From positions 1 through 28,933 of the forward strand of contig DAOTFU010000010.1 of NCBI GenBank assembly GCA_035446765.1: a stretch of DNA of 28,933 nucleotides, written 5' to 3'. The stretch's first letter is position 1. Each line of letters opens with the position of its first letter. Position numbers and translations under genes: made by a program. Under the pieces are notes generated by a model. The model made no database searches. It saw only the letters and a list, made by a program, of their open reading frames with translations, and was not told the DNA's origin. The DNA comes from JALOAF01 sp035446765. Its GTDB lineage: Bacteria; Patescibacteriota; Gracilibacteria; Absconditabacterales; Absconditicoccaceae. Shown one piece after another: positions 1 through 8,131 of this stretch.

Positions 1-394
1 TGATATCTTCTAGTACATGCTGATTGCTTATTATGTATCCATCTGGACTTATTATTATACCGTTTCATTGTAGAGTTTTGATAGTTTCGATTTTTGTTTC
101 TTGCTTTTTACTTTCTTGTTCATTTACAGAATCATCAATTATTTCAATGTTTTTTTGGGCATATATAGCAGCTATACTGTCTTGATTTGTCTCTATATTT
201 TTTAATAAAGAGTTTTGAAAGGTTTCAAAATCAAAAGTTTTTTCTTTTGGAGTAATATCTATGATATCGTCTCATGTGATCTGATGGATATTTTTTCTGA
301 TTGTAAATAAACTAACAATTAAGAATATTAAAATTATTACAATAATTGATATTAATACTATAATTATTGTATTTTGCTTATTCTTTTTATTCAT
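1..394 (-). CDS. HtrA/DegP-like trypsin-type serine protease, N-terminal part (cut by window edge)
   Basis: This is the first 131 codons of a gene that runs off the left edge. An N-terminal hydrophobic segment (about residues 9-31, Ile/Leu/Val-rich after a Lys/Asn-rich start) should anchor the protein in the membrane with the protease outside. A polar linker follows, then the start of the protease domain: QGNGIIISPDGYIISNQHV. This is the signature of HtrA/DegP proteases, with the catalytic His at residue 126. The catalytic Asp and Ser and any PDZ domain lie outside the window. Glycines 41 and 110 are encoded by TGA. The start ATG lies 22 bp after the gyrA stop on the same strand, so co-transcription is possible. 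HtrA proteins degrade or refold damaged envelope proteins. The family call is fairly secure, but the subfamily cannot be judged. Confidence 0.8.
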
Positions 395-416
395 TTATTT
401 TTTTGATTTGTAAAAA

Positions 417-3068
417 TTATTCTTCTTTATCTTCTTTTTCTTCTTCATTTTCTGTGGTGTCAAAAAGACTATTTTTTTTCATTTCTGCTTCTTTTTCAGC
501 TTTTTCTCTAGCCTTTCTTTCTTCTTTTCATTTTAGATTTTCTTCTTTTTCCTCCCAAGGTCTGTAAATAAGTTCAATATCTTTATTTACTATAGTTTTT
601 AGTGGAGTGTCTGGCTCATCTAGTTTTATATCATTTGAGTGAAGAGTTTGTAGATTACCATCTGTAAATCTAATCATGATTGATCATTCCTCTATACTTA
701 TACCTCATTCTAGTTTACAATTTCATGTGGCTCGTACATCTCATTTTCTAGCTCTTTTCCAGATCCTTAGATCTTCTAGATTTAGTAGTTTAGCTTCTTT
801 TTTGTTGTGTAACAACAAGAAAGGTTCTCATTGATGCAAGAACATATTTGATACTTTGTCTCCATCTTGCAGATCTATTGCTTTTACTCATCATGCTGTT
901 TTTCACATTGGTCTAATATCTGCTGCTGGGAACAAGAGTCCTCGTCATTGTTCAGTCACAGTAGCTATATTGTCTCCATCTGATACTGGCAATACTTTGG
1001 CTATTTTTTCTTTTGGAGCAAGTTTCATTACTGTTGTTGGGAATTTTTTGAATTTTAATATTAATTCTTTGTTCATTTTTTTGATATTGTTTTCTTTGGT
1101 CAAGAACAACAAATGATCGTAGTCGAAATGTAGTGTCTTGGCAAATACAATATTTCATTTTAGTCAGTATTCTTCGTTTAAATCTAATGCATTTTTGGCC
1201 ATAGTATAAGATCAAAGATCTTTTAATCTTTCTACTACAAGTTCTCCAAGATCTGTAATTACTATCAATTTATCTTGGTTTTGTGTATATATTAGATCAA
1301 GAGTTTCTTCTGGTATGTTAATAATTCTTGATTGATATAATACTCTGATTGTATAGTCATTTCATATTCGAAGTATTACATCTTCTTTGATTTTGTCGGC
1401 CGCATCTTTGTATGCTTTGAGACTATTTCAGAGATCGTATACACTAAGATCTTGAGATACTTCTGTTTTTCTTTCATCTCAGTATTTTAGTTTGATGTAA
1501 TTCATCTCTTCTTCTACTACTCCATCCAATTTGATTGGGTCATTGATGATTGATTCTAGATATTCTATCAATTTTTTCTTTTCTTCTATTTCTTCAGATA
1601 TTTTTTGTATTTCTAGTCCAACCAATGATTGTAATCTCATAAGTAGAATATACTCAGCTTGTTGTTCTGAGAATTCAAATTTTTCTATCAGATTGTTTTT
1701 GGCATCTTGTTTTGTCTCAGATTTTTTGATTGTCTCTATTACTTCATCTATGATATCTATTGCTTTTTTCAATCACTCTAAGATATGTAATCTATCTTTT
1801 GCTTTGTTTAGTTGATACACAGATCTGCGGTATACTACTCTTCTTCTAAATACGACAAACTCCATCAAAAGATCTTTGATGTTTAATGTCCTTGGTTGTA
1901 GTCATTTTTCTACCAAAGATACGTTGTTTACATTAAAATTACATTGTAAATCAGTAGTTTTGTACAGCTGCATCAAAATTTTGTCTGGGTCTATTCATTT
2001 TTTTAGTTGTATTACTACTCTAATTTTGTCTTTGTTGGATTCGTCTCTAATATCTGTGATTCATTCTATTTTTTTGTCTACTACAAGTTCTCAAATCTTT
2101 GCTACCAAAGTAGATTTGTTGACCATGTATGGTATCTCAGTGATTACTATATTTTTTCATGATTTCAATTCTTCTACTTTGTGTTTTCCTCTACATACGA
2201 TTCCTCCTCTACCCTTTTCGTATACTTCTTTGATTCTGTTTGAATCATAGATCAGTCATCCAGTAGGAAAATCTGGTCATTTTATGATTTCCATAATCTC
2301 ATCTATTGATACTTCATATTTTGCAGGAATCATTTTTGGTGTACCATCTTCATTTTTTACTTTTTCTATTTTTTTTGTAGATTCTTCTCATTCTATTTCT
2401 GCTGGTATAAGTATTTCTTTGGTTTCTTGTACTTGTATTTCCTTACCTTCTCTTTGTATCAAAAGTAGACAAGCATCTATGACTTCTGTAAGGTTGTGTG
2501 GAGCCATGTTTGTAGCCATACCTACAGCAATACCCATAGTACCATTACAAAGATGATTTGGGAATTTGGTAGGAAGCATGATTGGTTCTTGTAGAGAACC
2601 ATCAAAATTGTCTCTCCAATCTACTGTATCTTGCTCGATGTCAGCTACCATTTCTTCAGATATTTTTGTCAATTTTGCTTCTGTATACCTCATAGCAGCA
2701 GCACCATCTCCATCCATACTACCAAAGTTACCTTGTCCATCTACCAAAGGATATCTCATAGACCAAGGTTGAGCCAATCTTACCATAGCTTCGTATATTG
2801 AGCTATCACCGTGTGGATGATATTTTCACATTACATCTCAAACGATTCTAGCAGATTTTTTGTGTTTTGTGTTGTGAAACATTTTCATGTCATACATACC
2901 GTACAATATTCTCCTAATTACTGGTTTACATCCATCTCTAGTATCTGGCAAGGCACGAGATACAATCACTGACATGGCATAATCTATATAAGATTGCGTT
3001 AAGTCCTTTTCCAATGGATAAGGTGTGGTTTTACTTCAAAAAATGTTTGTTTTTTCTACTTCTGACAT
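417..3068 (-). CDS. gyrA: DNA gyrase subunit A (type IIA topoisomerase A subunit), 883 aa
   Basis: This is the DNA-breaking and rejoining subunit of gyrase. The N-terminal winged-helix region reads GKYHPHGDSSIYEAMVRLAQ. The catalytic Tyr is Y128 in AAAMRYTEAKL. The quinolone-determining positions are Ser89 and Glu93 (E. coli S83 and D87), so no classic resistance substitution is seen. The tower and coiled-coil region (codons around 1480-1770) is intact. The C-terminal beta-pinwheel contains the blade motif PAADIRPMGKTAGGVKAIDL and ends in an acidic, Glu/Lys-rich tail. The canonical GyrA box (QRRGGKG) was not found where expected, after YGDERKTEV, so a ParC-like role is possible. Length is normal for GyrA. 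Many glycines are TGA. The ATG start is the first in frame and is followed at once by family sequence. A putative promoter lies upstream at 3122-3149. Confidence 0.93.
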
Positions 3069-3121
3069 CAAGATTATTTCATAAAACTAAAAAACAAAAT
3101 GCAGTTTTGCATATTGATTTA

Positions 3122-3149
3122 TGTATAAATATTTAGTGTTTAATTTCAA
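3122..3149 (-). promoter_or_regulatory. Putative sigma70-type promoter for gyrA
   Basis: On the minus strand, TTGAAA is followed by a 16-bp spacer and TATACA, about 55 bp upstream of the gyrA start. It lies back to back with a plus-strand promoter-like sequence at 3169-3196. The call rests on pattern only, in AT-rich DNA. Confidence 0.4.
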
Positions 3150-3168
3150 TAATTTTGAAAGTTTTGAC

Positions 3169-3196
3169 TTGACATTTGTTGTCTAATCAGTATTTA
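3169..3196 (+). promoter_or_regulatory. Putative promoter for the small ORF at 3237
   Basis: A perfect -35 TTGACA is followed by a 16-bp spacer and a -10-like TATTTA. This lies about 40 bp before a start codon that has a strong Shine-Dalgarno sequence (GGAGG at 3228-3232). Confidence 0.45.
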
Positions 3197-3236
3197 CATT
3201 CTATGTAAAAATAAAAATAAAAAAACTGGAGGATTT

Positions 3237-3515
3237 ATGACAACGAAAAAAATTTATTTAATTGTTATGCAAGATCGTGCAGGTAAGATAACTTATTATT
3301 TTATCAAAGCAAGAAACAATAGGATTATGAAAAAGCTTGCTAAGCCCGATACAAGTAGAAGTAATTGGATTTTGGTAAAAACCACTAAAAAACATTGGTG
3401 GGATAAAACCACCATAAAATTGAGAGGTACGAAATGTAAACCACCTTCGTACAAAGATATAAATAAAAAGTATGATTTTGATAAAATACTTAATAGTAGG
3501 CTGGCCGTTGCATAA
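3237..3515 (+). CDS. Small basic protein of unknown function, 92 aa
   Basis: I do not recognise this protein. It is Lys/Thr-rich and basic, with a hydrophobic strand near the N-terminus (KKIYLIVMQD) and three Trp, two adjacent (HWWDK). There is no signal peptide or clear membrane segment. Support for a real gene comes from a strong GGAGG ribosome-binding site 4 bp before the ATG, a TTGACA-type promoter, and a hairpin with a T-run just after the TAA stop. It is odd in having no in-frame TGA: both glycines are GGT, whereas neighbouring genes use TGA for many of theirs. With only two glycines this may be chance. It is flanked downstream by about 490 bp of palindromic repeats, so it could be a mobile or recently acquired gene. 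Confidence 0.5.
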   Translation: MTTKKIYLIVMQDRAGKITYYFIKARNNRIMKKLAKPDTSRSNWILVKTTKKHWWDKTTIKLRGTKCKPPSYKDINKKYDFDKILNSRLAVA

Positions 3516-3518
3516 CTT

Positions 3519-3560
3519 AAAGGTTGATTTGAGTTTTACTTGAATCAACTTTTCTTTTAA
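3519..3560 (+). terminator. Rho-independent-type terminator after the 3237 ORF
   Basis: AAAGGTTGATT pairs with AATCAACTTTT around a 12-15-nt loop (one G-U pair) and is followed by a T-rich stretch. It begins 4 bp after the TAA stop. Confidence 0.6.
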
Positions 3561-3564
3561 AGAA

Positions 3565-3657
3565 AAAGGGAGATCGGCTGAGAAACCGTCTCCCTTTGCA
3601 TAAACATAGTTTTCCTGCAAGAATCTTGCAGGAGTGGATTTGAGCCTGATTTGGCTC
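3565..3657. repeat. Diverged family A palindromic repeat with three hairpins
   Basis: A hairpin AAAGGGAGA/TCTCCCTTT (3565-3597) is followed by TCCTGCAAG/CTTGCAGGA (3613-3633) and TGAGCC/GGCTCA (3641-3657), the last followed by GTTTTT. The order GTCTCCCTTTG, then a TCCTGCA...GGA hairpin, then GGATTT matches the left half of the complete family A element at 3866-3997. I therefore read it as a decayed copy. Confidence 0.55.
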
Positions 3658-3660
3658 AGT

Positions 3661-3743
3661 TTTTGCATACTAAGATTTAACTGTATACAAGTTGCCTAAG
3701 CTTGTATAGTGCCTTTTGCATAATGAGGTCTTAGCATACAAAA
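3661..3743. repeat. Long imperfect stem-loop with inner perfect hairpin
   Basis: TTTTGCATACTAAGA (3661-3675) pairs with TCTTAGCATACAAAA (3729-3743) at 13 of 15 positions. Inside it lies a perfect 8-bp inverted repeat, TATACAAG/CTTGTATA (3684-3691/3701-3708). It could be a structured RNA or the remnant of a mobile element. No family was recognised. Confidence 0.4.
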
Positions 3744-3865
3744 AAACAAGATGTCAAAGAACAACATACGTTCTAATAATGATTTATGTTTATATGTCAA
3801 TAGATGTTGTGTTATAGCTTATGTACTTATATGTTCCACTTGGGTTCTGTATTATAAATATGAAT

Positions 3866-3997
3866 GTCTCCCTTTGTAAAGGGAGCTGTTCTCCTGCAGT
3901 CTTGCGGGATAGAGGGATTTAGTGGGCATTATCTGCCGATTAAAAATCCTCCACCCCCGCAGTAATGCGGGGGTTCCCCTCCTTCTCAAAGGAGGAC
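3866..3997. repeat. Family A palindromic element, complete (about 132 bp)
   Basis: The ends are imperfect inverted repeats: GTCTCCCTTTG at the left and CAAAGGAGGAC at the right. Inside are CTCCCTTT/AAAGGGAG, a CCTGCAG...GCGGGA hairpin, GGGATTTA...AAAATCC, a perfect ACCCCCGCA/TGCGGGGG-type hairpin around GTAA, and CCTCCTT/AAAGGAGG. There is no coding potential. The right half aligns with an insertion inside the phospholipase D-like gene at about 24490-24534. Confidence 0.7.
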
Positions 3998-4006
3998 AAA
4001 TGTTGA

Positions 4007-5305
4007 TTACAAGCTAGGAACTGGAAATTGTTTTGTGAATTCTACGACTTCTTGTCTGATTGATTCTAGTTTTTGTATTTTTGATTCTTCGTTTCATTCA
4101 GAATGACATTGGAGTGCTCTATCCATAAAATCTACTATCTTGCGAGTATCCTCTTCTTTGACTCATCTAGTAGTCATAGCAGGAATACCAATTCTTAATC
4201 CTGATGGACGGAATGGTGGATTTGGATCATCTGGGATTGTTGATTTAGATGTTGAAATTCAAACTTCATCCAATATTTTTTCAGCATTTTTTCCGTTTTC
4301 TATAGGTGTATTTGAAAAATCTATGATAATCATATGATTGTCTGTTCATCCTGTGATTAGCTTGTATCATCTATTTTTAAACTCCTCTGCCATTACTTGT
4401 GCATTTGCTAGAGCTTGTTTTGCATATTCTTTAAATTCTGGACTTTGTGCTTCTTTGAGTGCTACTGCTATTGCTGCGATGCTGTTCATGTGAGGTCATC
4501 ATTGTACTCATGGAAATACTGCTCTATCGATCCTAGTAGGTATATTTTCTATAGTATCTTCTGGTTTTTTGAGTGGATTACTCACAGTTCATTTGCTCAG
4601 TATAATTGCTCATCTTGGTCATCTAAGAGATTTGTGTGTGGTAGTCATCATGACATGGAAACCATGATCCAAAGGATTTTTGAGTAATCATGCAGCAATA
4701 AATCCTCCAATATGTGCCATATCTGCCATAGCTATTGCTCATACCTCTTTGGCAATTTCTGAAAATTTATCATAATCTAGTTCTCTAGGATAAGCACTAA
4801 ATCATGCTAATATTATCTTAGGTTTATGTTCATGTGCTAGTTTTCTAACCTGATCAAAATCTATTTCTCAGTTTGGTAAAGTCTTGTATCTGATAAAATT
4901 AAATACTTTAGACAAAAATGTGACAGGAGCTCCATGAGTCAGATGTCATCAATGAGATAAATCCATTCATAAAATGGTATCTCATGGTTCCATAAGTGCA
5001 GCATAAATACATACATTGGCAGCAGCGCCTGATAGTGCTTGTACATTGGCGTGATCTGCGTGAAATATTTCTTTGGCTCTGTCTATAGCCAACTGTTCTA
5101 CTTTATCAGTATTTTCTTGTCCTCAGTAGTATCTGCGACCAGGAAAACCTTCACTATATTTGTTGGCAAATACGCTGGCTTGAGTCTGGAGTACAGCTTC
5201 AGATTGATAGTTTTCACTCGCTATCAATTCCATACCTTCAGACTGTCTTTTTTGTTCATCTAGTATAGCTTTGTATATTTGTGGATCTGTGTTTTGTAGA
5301 GTCAT
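4007..5305 (-). CDS. glyA: Serine hydroxymethyltransferase, 432 aa
   Basis: This PLP enzyme converts serine and tetrahydrofolate to glycine and 5,10-methylene-tetrahydrofolate, supplying one-carbon units. The N-terminus has the family signature GMELIASENYQSEAV, then FPGRRYYGG. The PLP lysine is K225 in TTTTHKSLRGPRGAII, where both glycines of RGPRG are TGA codons. The C-terminus ends VVEFTKQFPVPSL, as in other SHMTs. Length is normal. The start is the first ATG (followed by TLQNTDPQIYKAI) and lies about 37 bp downstream of a promoter-like sequence. Near the C-terminus the segment CHSEGNEESK is encoded by a palindrome-like sequence (about 4084-4113) resembling repeat family B, and the protein is a few residues longer there than is usual. 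Because glycine has an extra codon in this organism, glycine supply may matter, but that is speculation. Confidence 0.96.
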
Positions 5306-5341
5306 GGCGATTTTCGTTAGTTGATAAATTTTTTCTATTTT

Positions 5342-5369
5342 CTTATAGTGTTTTGAGTTTGCTAATCAA
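5342..5369 (-). promoter_or_regulatory. Putative glyA promoter
   Basis: On the minus strand, TTGATT is followed by a 16-bp spacer and TATAAG, about 37 bp before the glyA ATG. It is divergent from the promoter-like sequence at 5383-5413. Confidence 0.45.
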
Positions 5370-5382
5370 TGAAAACTGTATA

Positions 5383-5413
5383 TTGACATTTTGTGTTGAA
5401 TATGTAGTATAAA
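5383..5413 (+). promoter_or_regulatory. Putative promoter for the HAD gene at 5444
   Basis: A perfect TTGACA is followed either by TAGTAT at 16 bp or by TATAAA at 19 bp. It lies about 30 bp before the start codon. Confidence 0.4.
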
Positions 5414-5443
5414 ATTTAATATTTTATATTTTTTTTGAATAGA

Positions 5444-6025
5444 ATGAAATTGCCTGTAGAGGTTTTTGATATTGATGATGTTTTGTTTTATCTGTGAGAT
5501 AATATGAGAGATTGTATAGAGCAAAAAAATTGAAACATATGAACTTTGGGACAAGCTAAAAAATCAGAATGGATTAATTTACCATCTGATGAGATATATA
5601 AAATAATTGAAGAAAATTGATTGTATAAAAATATGTGTCCTACTCCTATATTGGAAAAAGTGAAAGCGTATAGAAATAAAATGTATCTGATATTGGCTAC
5701 AAGTAGGCGTAAAAAGTATCGTGATGATACTATGGAAGAATTGGATAGACATGGTCTATATCCAGATAATTTTTATATCTGAGAAGACAAGTGAGATATA
5801 TGTAGAGAAGAAAGAGCAGATGATTTTTATGATGATGCCTTGCATAATATAGTTTGTGTGCAAGATAAATCTTCAAATACAAAAACTCATCTGGTAAAAA
5901 GGGCTTGGAATGGTCCAGATGAGATCAAAAAATTTCAGTCGAGATGAATTTTGAGTTCTAATGGGATCAAAAGATTGACTGAGGATGAAGTTTGTCGTGT
6001 TTTGGATCAGATAGTGAGGAATTAA
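5444..6025 (+). CDS. HAD-superfamily phosphatase-like protein, 193 aa
   Basis: The N-terminal motif VFDIDDVL carries the two HAD aspartates, D9 (nucleophile) and D11 (acid/base). A second motif is LILATSR (motif II Ser/Thr), and a basic segment SRRKKYRDD follows. The acidic motif expected near the C-terminus is less clear; VCVQDKSS may be its counterpart. The protein is probably a cytoplasmic phosphohydrolase, and no substrate can be inferred. It resembles the deoxyribonucleotidase-like HAD proteins at 24867 and 25589 only in general fold motifs. It is transcribed divergently from glyA, has several TGA glycines and ends in TAA. The start ATG precedes the motif by the usual short distance. No strong Shine-Dalgarno is seen. 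Confidence 0.75.
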
Positions 6026-6036
6026 TTTTTTATAAA

Positions 6037-6078
6037 CCACCCGGGGTCAAATAGTTTGTGAATATGGACCCCGGGTGG
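6037..6078. terminator. GC-rich perfect 12-bp hairpin
   Basis: CCACCCGGGGTC (6037-6048) and GACCCCGGGTGG (6067-6078) are perfect inverted repeats around an 18-nt AT-rich loop, just after the HAD gene stop. A run of eight T begins 14 nt later. It could terminate the HAD transcript and, read the other way, the toxin transcript. The GC content is strikingly above background, so it may instead be a repeat element. Confidence 0.5.
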
Positions 6079-6186
6079 AACTGAGTGAGGCGGTTTTTTT
6101 TGATGAAAGAAAGTGTAAATATTTTTTTAGTTATTCTAAAAACTACTTTCTCTTGATCTCCTTTTCCAACTTCCCCTTCGCTTCCT

Positions 6187-6525
6187 TTAAAAATTCTTTA
6201 ACCTTTCTATATCATGATTTTCTTTTTGGTTCTTATGATAAATCTCTATATATGTTAATTCTATGGTTTTTTCATCCTCTAAATAATTATAAATAATTCT
6301 TATTCCACTATATTTGGACTGTCTAGCGATACTCTGACAACGAAACTTTTTAACCTTATAAAATTCTCCTTTTTTGTTTTCTCAAACTCAACTTATTGGT
6401 TTGTGGTTTTTTGGATTTAAAACTAAAGTTTTTTCAAATACCTCAAAATCACTCTCCAATGAAGGGTATTTTTTTGCTAGTTTTTTAAATTCTTTTTCAA
6501 ATTCTGGTAATCTCTTTATCTGCAT
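6187..6525 (-). CDS. RelE/ParE-like toxin of a type II toxin-antitoxin pair, 112 aa, 3' end possibly frameshifted
   Basis: The sequence follows the RelE-superfamily pattern: an N-terminal helix (LPEFEKEFKKLAKKYPSLE), then strands FYKVKKFRCQSIARQ, SGIRIIYNYL and TIELTYIEIYHKNQKENH. RelE toxins cleave mRNA on the ribosome; this activity is inferred. The gene starts 5 bp after the stop of the Panacea antitoxin gene, the usual antitoxin-first layout. It ends at TAA after ERLKNF. If one A is added to the AAA run at about 6199-6201, the frame continues as ERLKEFLKEAKGKLEKEIK to a TAG at 6143-6145. A 1-bp deletion or a sequencing error may therefore have shortened it by about 14 residues. The core fold is complete, so function is possible. 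Confidence 0.75.
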
Positions 6526-6530
6526 TAATC

Positions 6531-7334
6531 TTAGTCTTCAGATAAATTGTGAGGATTAGTTATATATCATCATTCACGATAAAACACTAATCATGGTTGA
6601 ATAATGTCTCATATTTTTTTTGTAGCTTTGTAAGGTATATCGCCGTGGGATCGATCACTTAGAGCATCAGCATTTCGGCTTCCATATTTATCTAAGATTG
6701 ATTTGATAAGTTTTTTTGGGTGAGGTAAATCTGGATATGGTTCGTAGTTATCTTGTGTTATATTATTATTTTGATTAATTTCTTCTAAAAAACTTATATC
6801 TGCATCAACCAATGGAATAATTGTTTTTTGTTTTTTTCAAAAATATTCTCTAGTTGTGATTTTGATTAATCCATCTTTTTGCATACTAGTTAATATTTTT
6901 TTCATATCATTTGGTATAGGACCATAAGGAAGTTTAACATAAGTTTCATCCGTAATTAAAGAGCCAGTTCGCTCATAATAATCAAAATCTATAAAATACA
7001 ACAATTTGTTTAGTAAAGTTTCTCCAAAATTTTGTTTTGCGGTGAGTTTAGTAGATATATAAATAATTAATTGTTTTAGTTTGTAATGTTTGTCTTTTTC
7101 TGAAGGTTTTTTTTGTTTTATATTTGTAGATGGGTTTAATAATTCATTTACATCAATATCAAAAAGTTCTGAAAACTTTTGTAATTCTCATATCTTTATT
7201 TCTCTTTCTCAGTTCTCAATTTGAGATAAGGACACTCTATTTATTCATAAAAAATCAGCTACTTGTTGTTGTGGTAGCTTTAATTTTATTCTTAGATTTT
7301 TTACCTTTTGATTTGGTGTGTTTTTTGAAGTCAT
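6531..7334 (-). CDS. XRE-Panacea (DUF4065) antitoxin, 267 aa
   Basis: Residues about 10-65 form an XRE/Cro helix-turn-helix (VKNLRIKLKLPQQQVADFL...VSLSQIENG). Residues about 85-235 are a Panacea/DUF4065 (SocA-like) domain, with its hallmark KLLYFIDFDYYERTGSLIT and YVKLPYGPIP. Panacea domains are known as versatile antitoxin modules that neutralise unrelated toxins; an HTH fusion normally adds autoregulation. The RelE-like toxin starts 5 bp downstream, supporting an operon. Several glycines (L-G-INR, N-G-ERE, KI-G-E) are TGA. The start ATG is preceded by a perfect palindrome, CTTTATATAAAG (7339-7350), a plausible operator. The family call is strong, and the pairing is inferred from spacing. 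Confidence 0.88.
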
Positions 7335-7338
7335 TTGG

Positions 7339-7350
7339 CTTTATATAAAG
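7339..7350. promoter_or_regulatory. Palindrome upstream of the antitoxin, possible operator
   Basis: CTTTATATAAAG is a perfect 12-bp palindrome 4 bp upstream of the antitoxin ATG. XRE antitoxins often repress their own promoter from such sites. An 8-bp palindrome AGTATACT lies about 20 bp further upstream. Chance palindromes are common in AT-rich DNA. Confidence 0.35.
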
Positions 7351-7854
7351 TATAAAAACTTCTGTAAGTATACTACCTATAAACAATATCTTTACAAAAT
7401 CAAGTATAAAATGTAATAATATTTTACATTATGTGGGTTTATATAACTCCTAACTACTCTATTTCGTGTATTTTTTCTTTTTATTACACTATAGAAAAGG
7501 AATTATACTATAAAAAAATTTTGAGATTTTTCCGTTGAATTTACAGTGTAACACTATATATATAAATATATAGCACTAAAAATAAGAGTGTGCTATTCAA
7601 AAAATTTATAATATAAATCTATATCATGAAAATGAAAATTTGCAAAAAACAAAAAAGATCCCTAGAAAAAACATAGTTTTCTTAGGAATCATCTTATACA
7701 ATTTTTTATAGCAAAATATTTTATAAGTTTTTAGACAATTTTTGCAAGAGATTTTACAGGTGAAATAAAAACTTGACTTTGATATACGGACTTTTAGACC
7801 TCATACGACTATATTTAAGAACTATGAAATGAGAGAAATTAATTTTCATTTATT
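7351..7854. other. Gene-poor AT-rich gap with one clear hairpin
   Basis: No convincing gene lies here. A 44-codon plus-strand ORF (about 7433-7567, ATG TGG GTT ... TAA, one TGA) and a 16-codon ORF at about 7626 lack ribosome-binding sites and recognisable similarity. The clearest structure is an inverted repeat at about 7650-7700, where AAGATCCCTAGAAAA faces TTTTCTTAGG..ATCATCTT. It is followed by a T-rich stretch and could be a terminator or a small RNA. The gap separates the divergent toxin-antitoxin operon from the DUF2188 gene and should contain both promoters. Confidence 0.5.
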
Positions 7855-8079
7855 ATGACTACCAGAAACACAATAAGAGTGCTTCCTGATTGATGAAATT
7901 GGAAAGTTACTTACAACCAATCTTTTAAGAAGTTATTTCAGATTAAGTCTGATGCTATTGAATATTGAAAAAATATAGCAAAAAACAATCAACCTTCTCA
8001 AATAGTTATTCATAGAGCAGATTGAACCATTGAAATTGAATATACTTATTGAAATGATCCATTTCCTCCAAGAGGATAA
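7855..8079 (+). CDS. DUF2188 domain protein, 74 aa
   Basis: The whole protein is one DUF2188 domain. It starts with TIRVLPDGGNWKV and has the mid motif FQIKSDAIEYGKNIAKNNQ. The back half contains IVIHRADGTIEIEYTYGNDP followed by FPPRG, the diagnostic C-terminus. DUF2188 proteins are small and of unknown biochemical function, common in bacteria and often near mobile or defence genes. TGA codes for Gly at 12, 13, 44, 58 and 67, and the last Gly is GGA. The length is complete for the family. A terminator follows directly. I chose the ATG at 7855 because the family motif begins within a few residues; an ATG at 7824 is out of frame. Confidence 0.88.
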
Positions 8080-8086
8080 TTTTCAT

Positions 8087-8112
8087 AGCCCCATATTTTA
8101 TGGGGCTTTTTA
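8087..8112 (+). terminator. Rho-independent terminator
   Basis: AGCCCCA and TGGGGCT form a perfect 7-bp stem around a short AT loop, followed by TTTTT, 7 bp after the DUF2188 stop. Confidence 0.85.
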
Positions 8113-8131
8113 CATTATTATATTATATATT

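Larger units (their letters stand above)
3516..4006. other. Repeat-filled intergenic stretch between the 3237 ORF and glyA
   Basis: No supported gene lies here. The stretch holds, in order: a terminator-like hairpin, a diverged family A repeat, a second terminator-like hairpin, a long imperfect stem-loop (3661-3743), about 120 bp with nothing recognised, and a complete family A element (3866-3997) that ends 9 bp before the glyA stop. The word TTGCATA recurs at 3508, 3596, 3662 and 3715. The last three copies each follow a hairpin. Confidence 0.6.

Noticed and set aside
1876..2250. 124-codon plus-strand open frame
   Set aside because: Antisense to the gyrA coding sequence, which is continuous here with TGA as Gly.
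3258..3668. 136-codon minus-strand open frame over the 92-aa gene and repeats
   Set aside because: It runs antisense through a gene with better signals and then through hairpin repeats; no ribosome-binding site and no recognisable similarity.
3508..3725. Integron attC sites or a CRISPR-like array suggested by the repeated TTGCATA words
   Set aside because: Spacing is irregular, there is no GTTRRRY/RYYYAAC pair, no constant repeat of CRISPR length, and no integrase or cas gene in the window.
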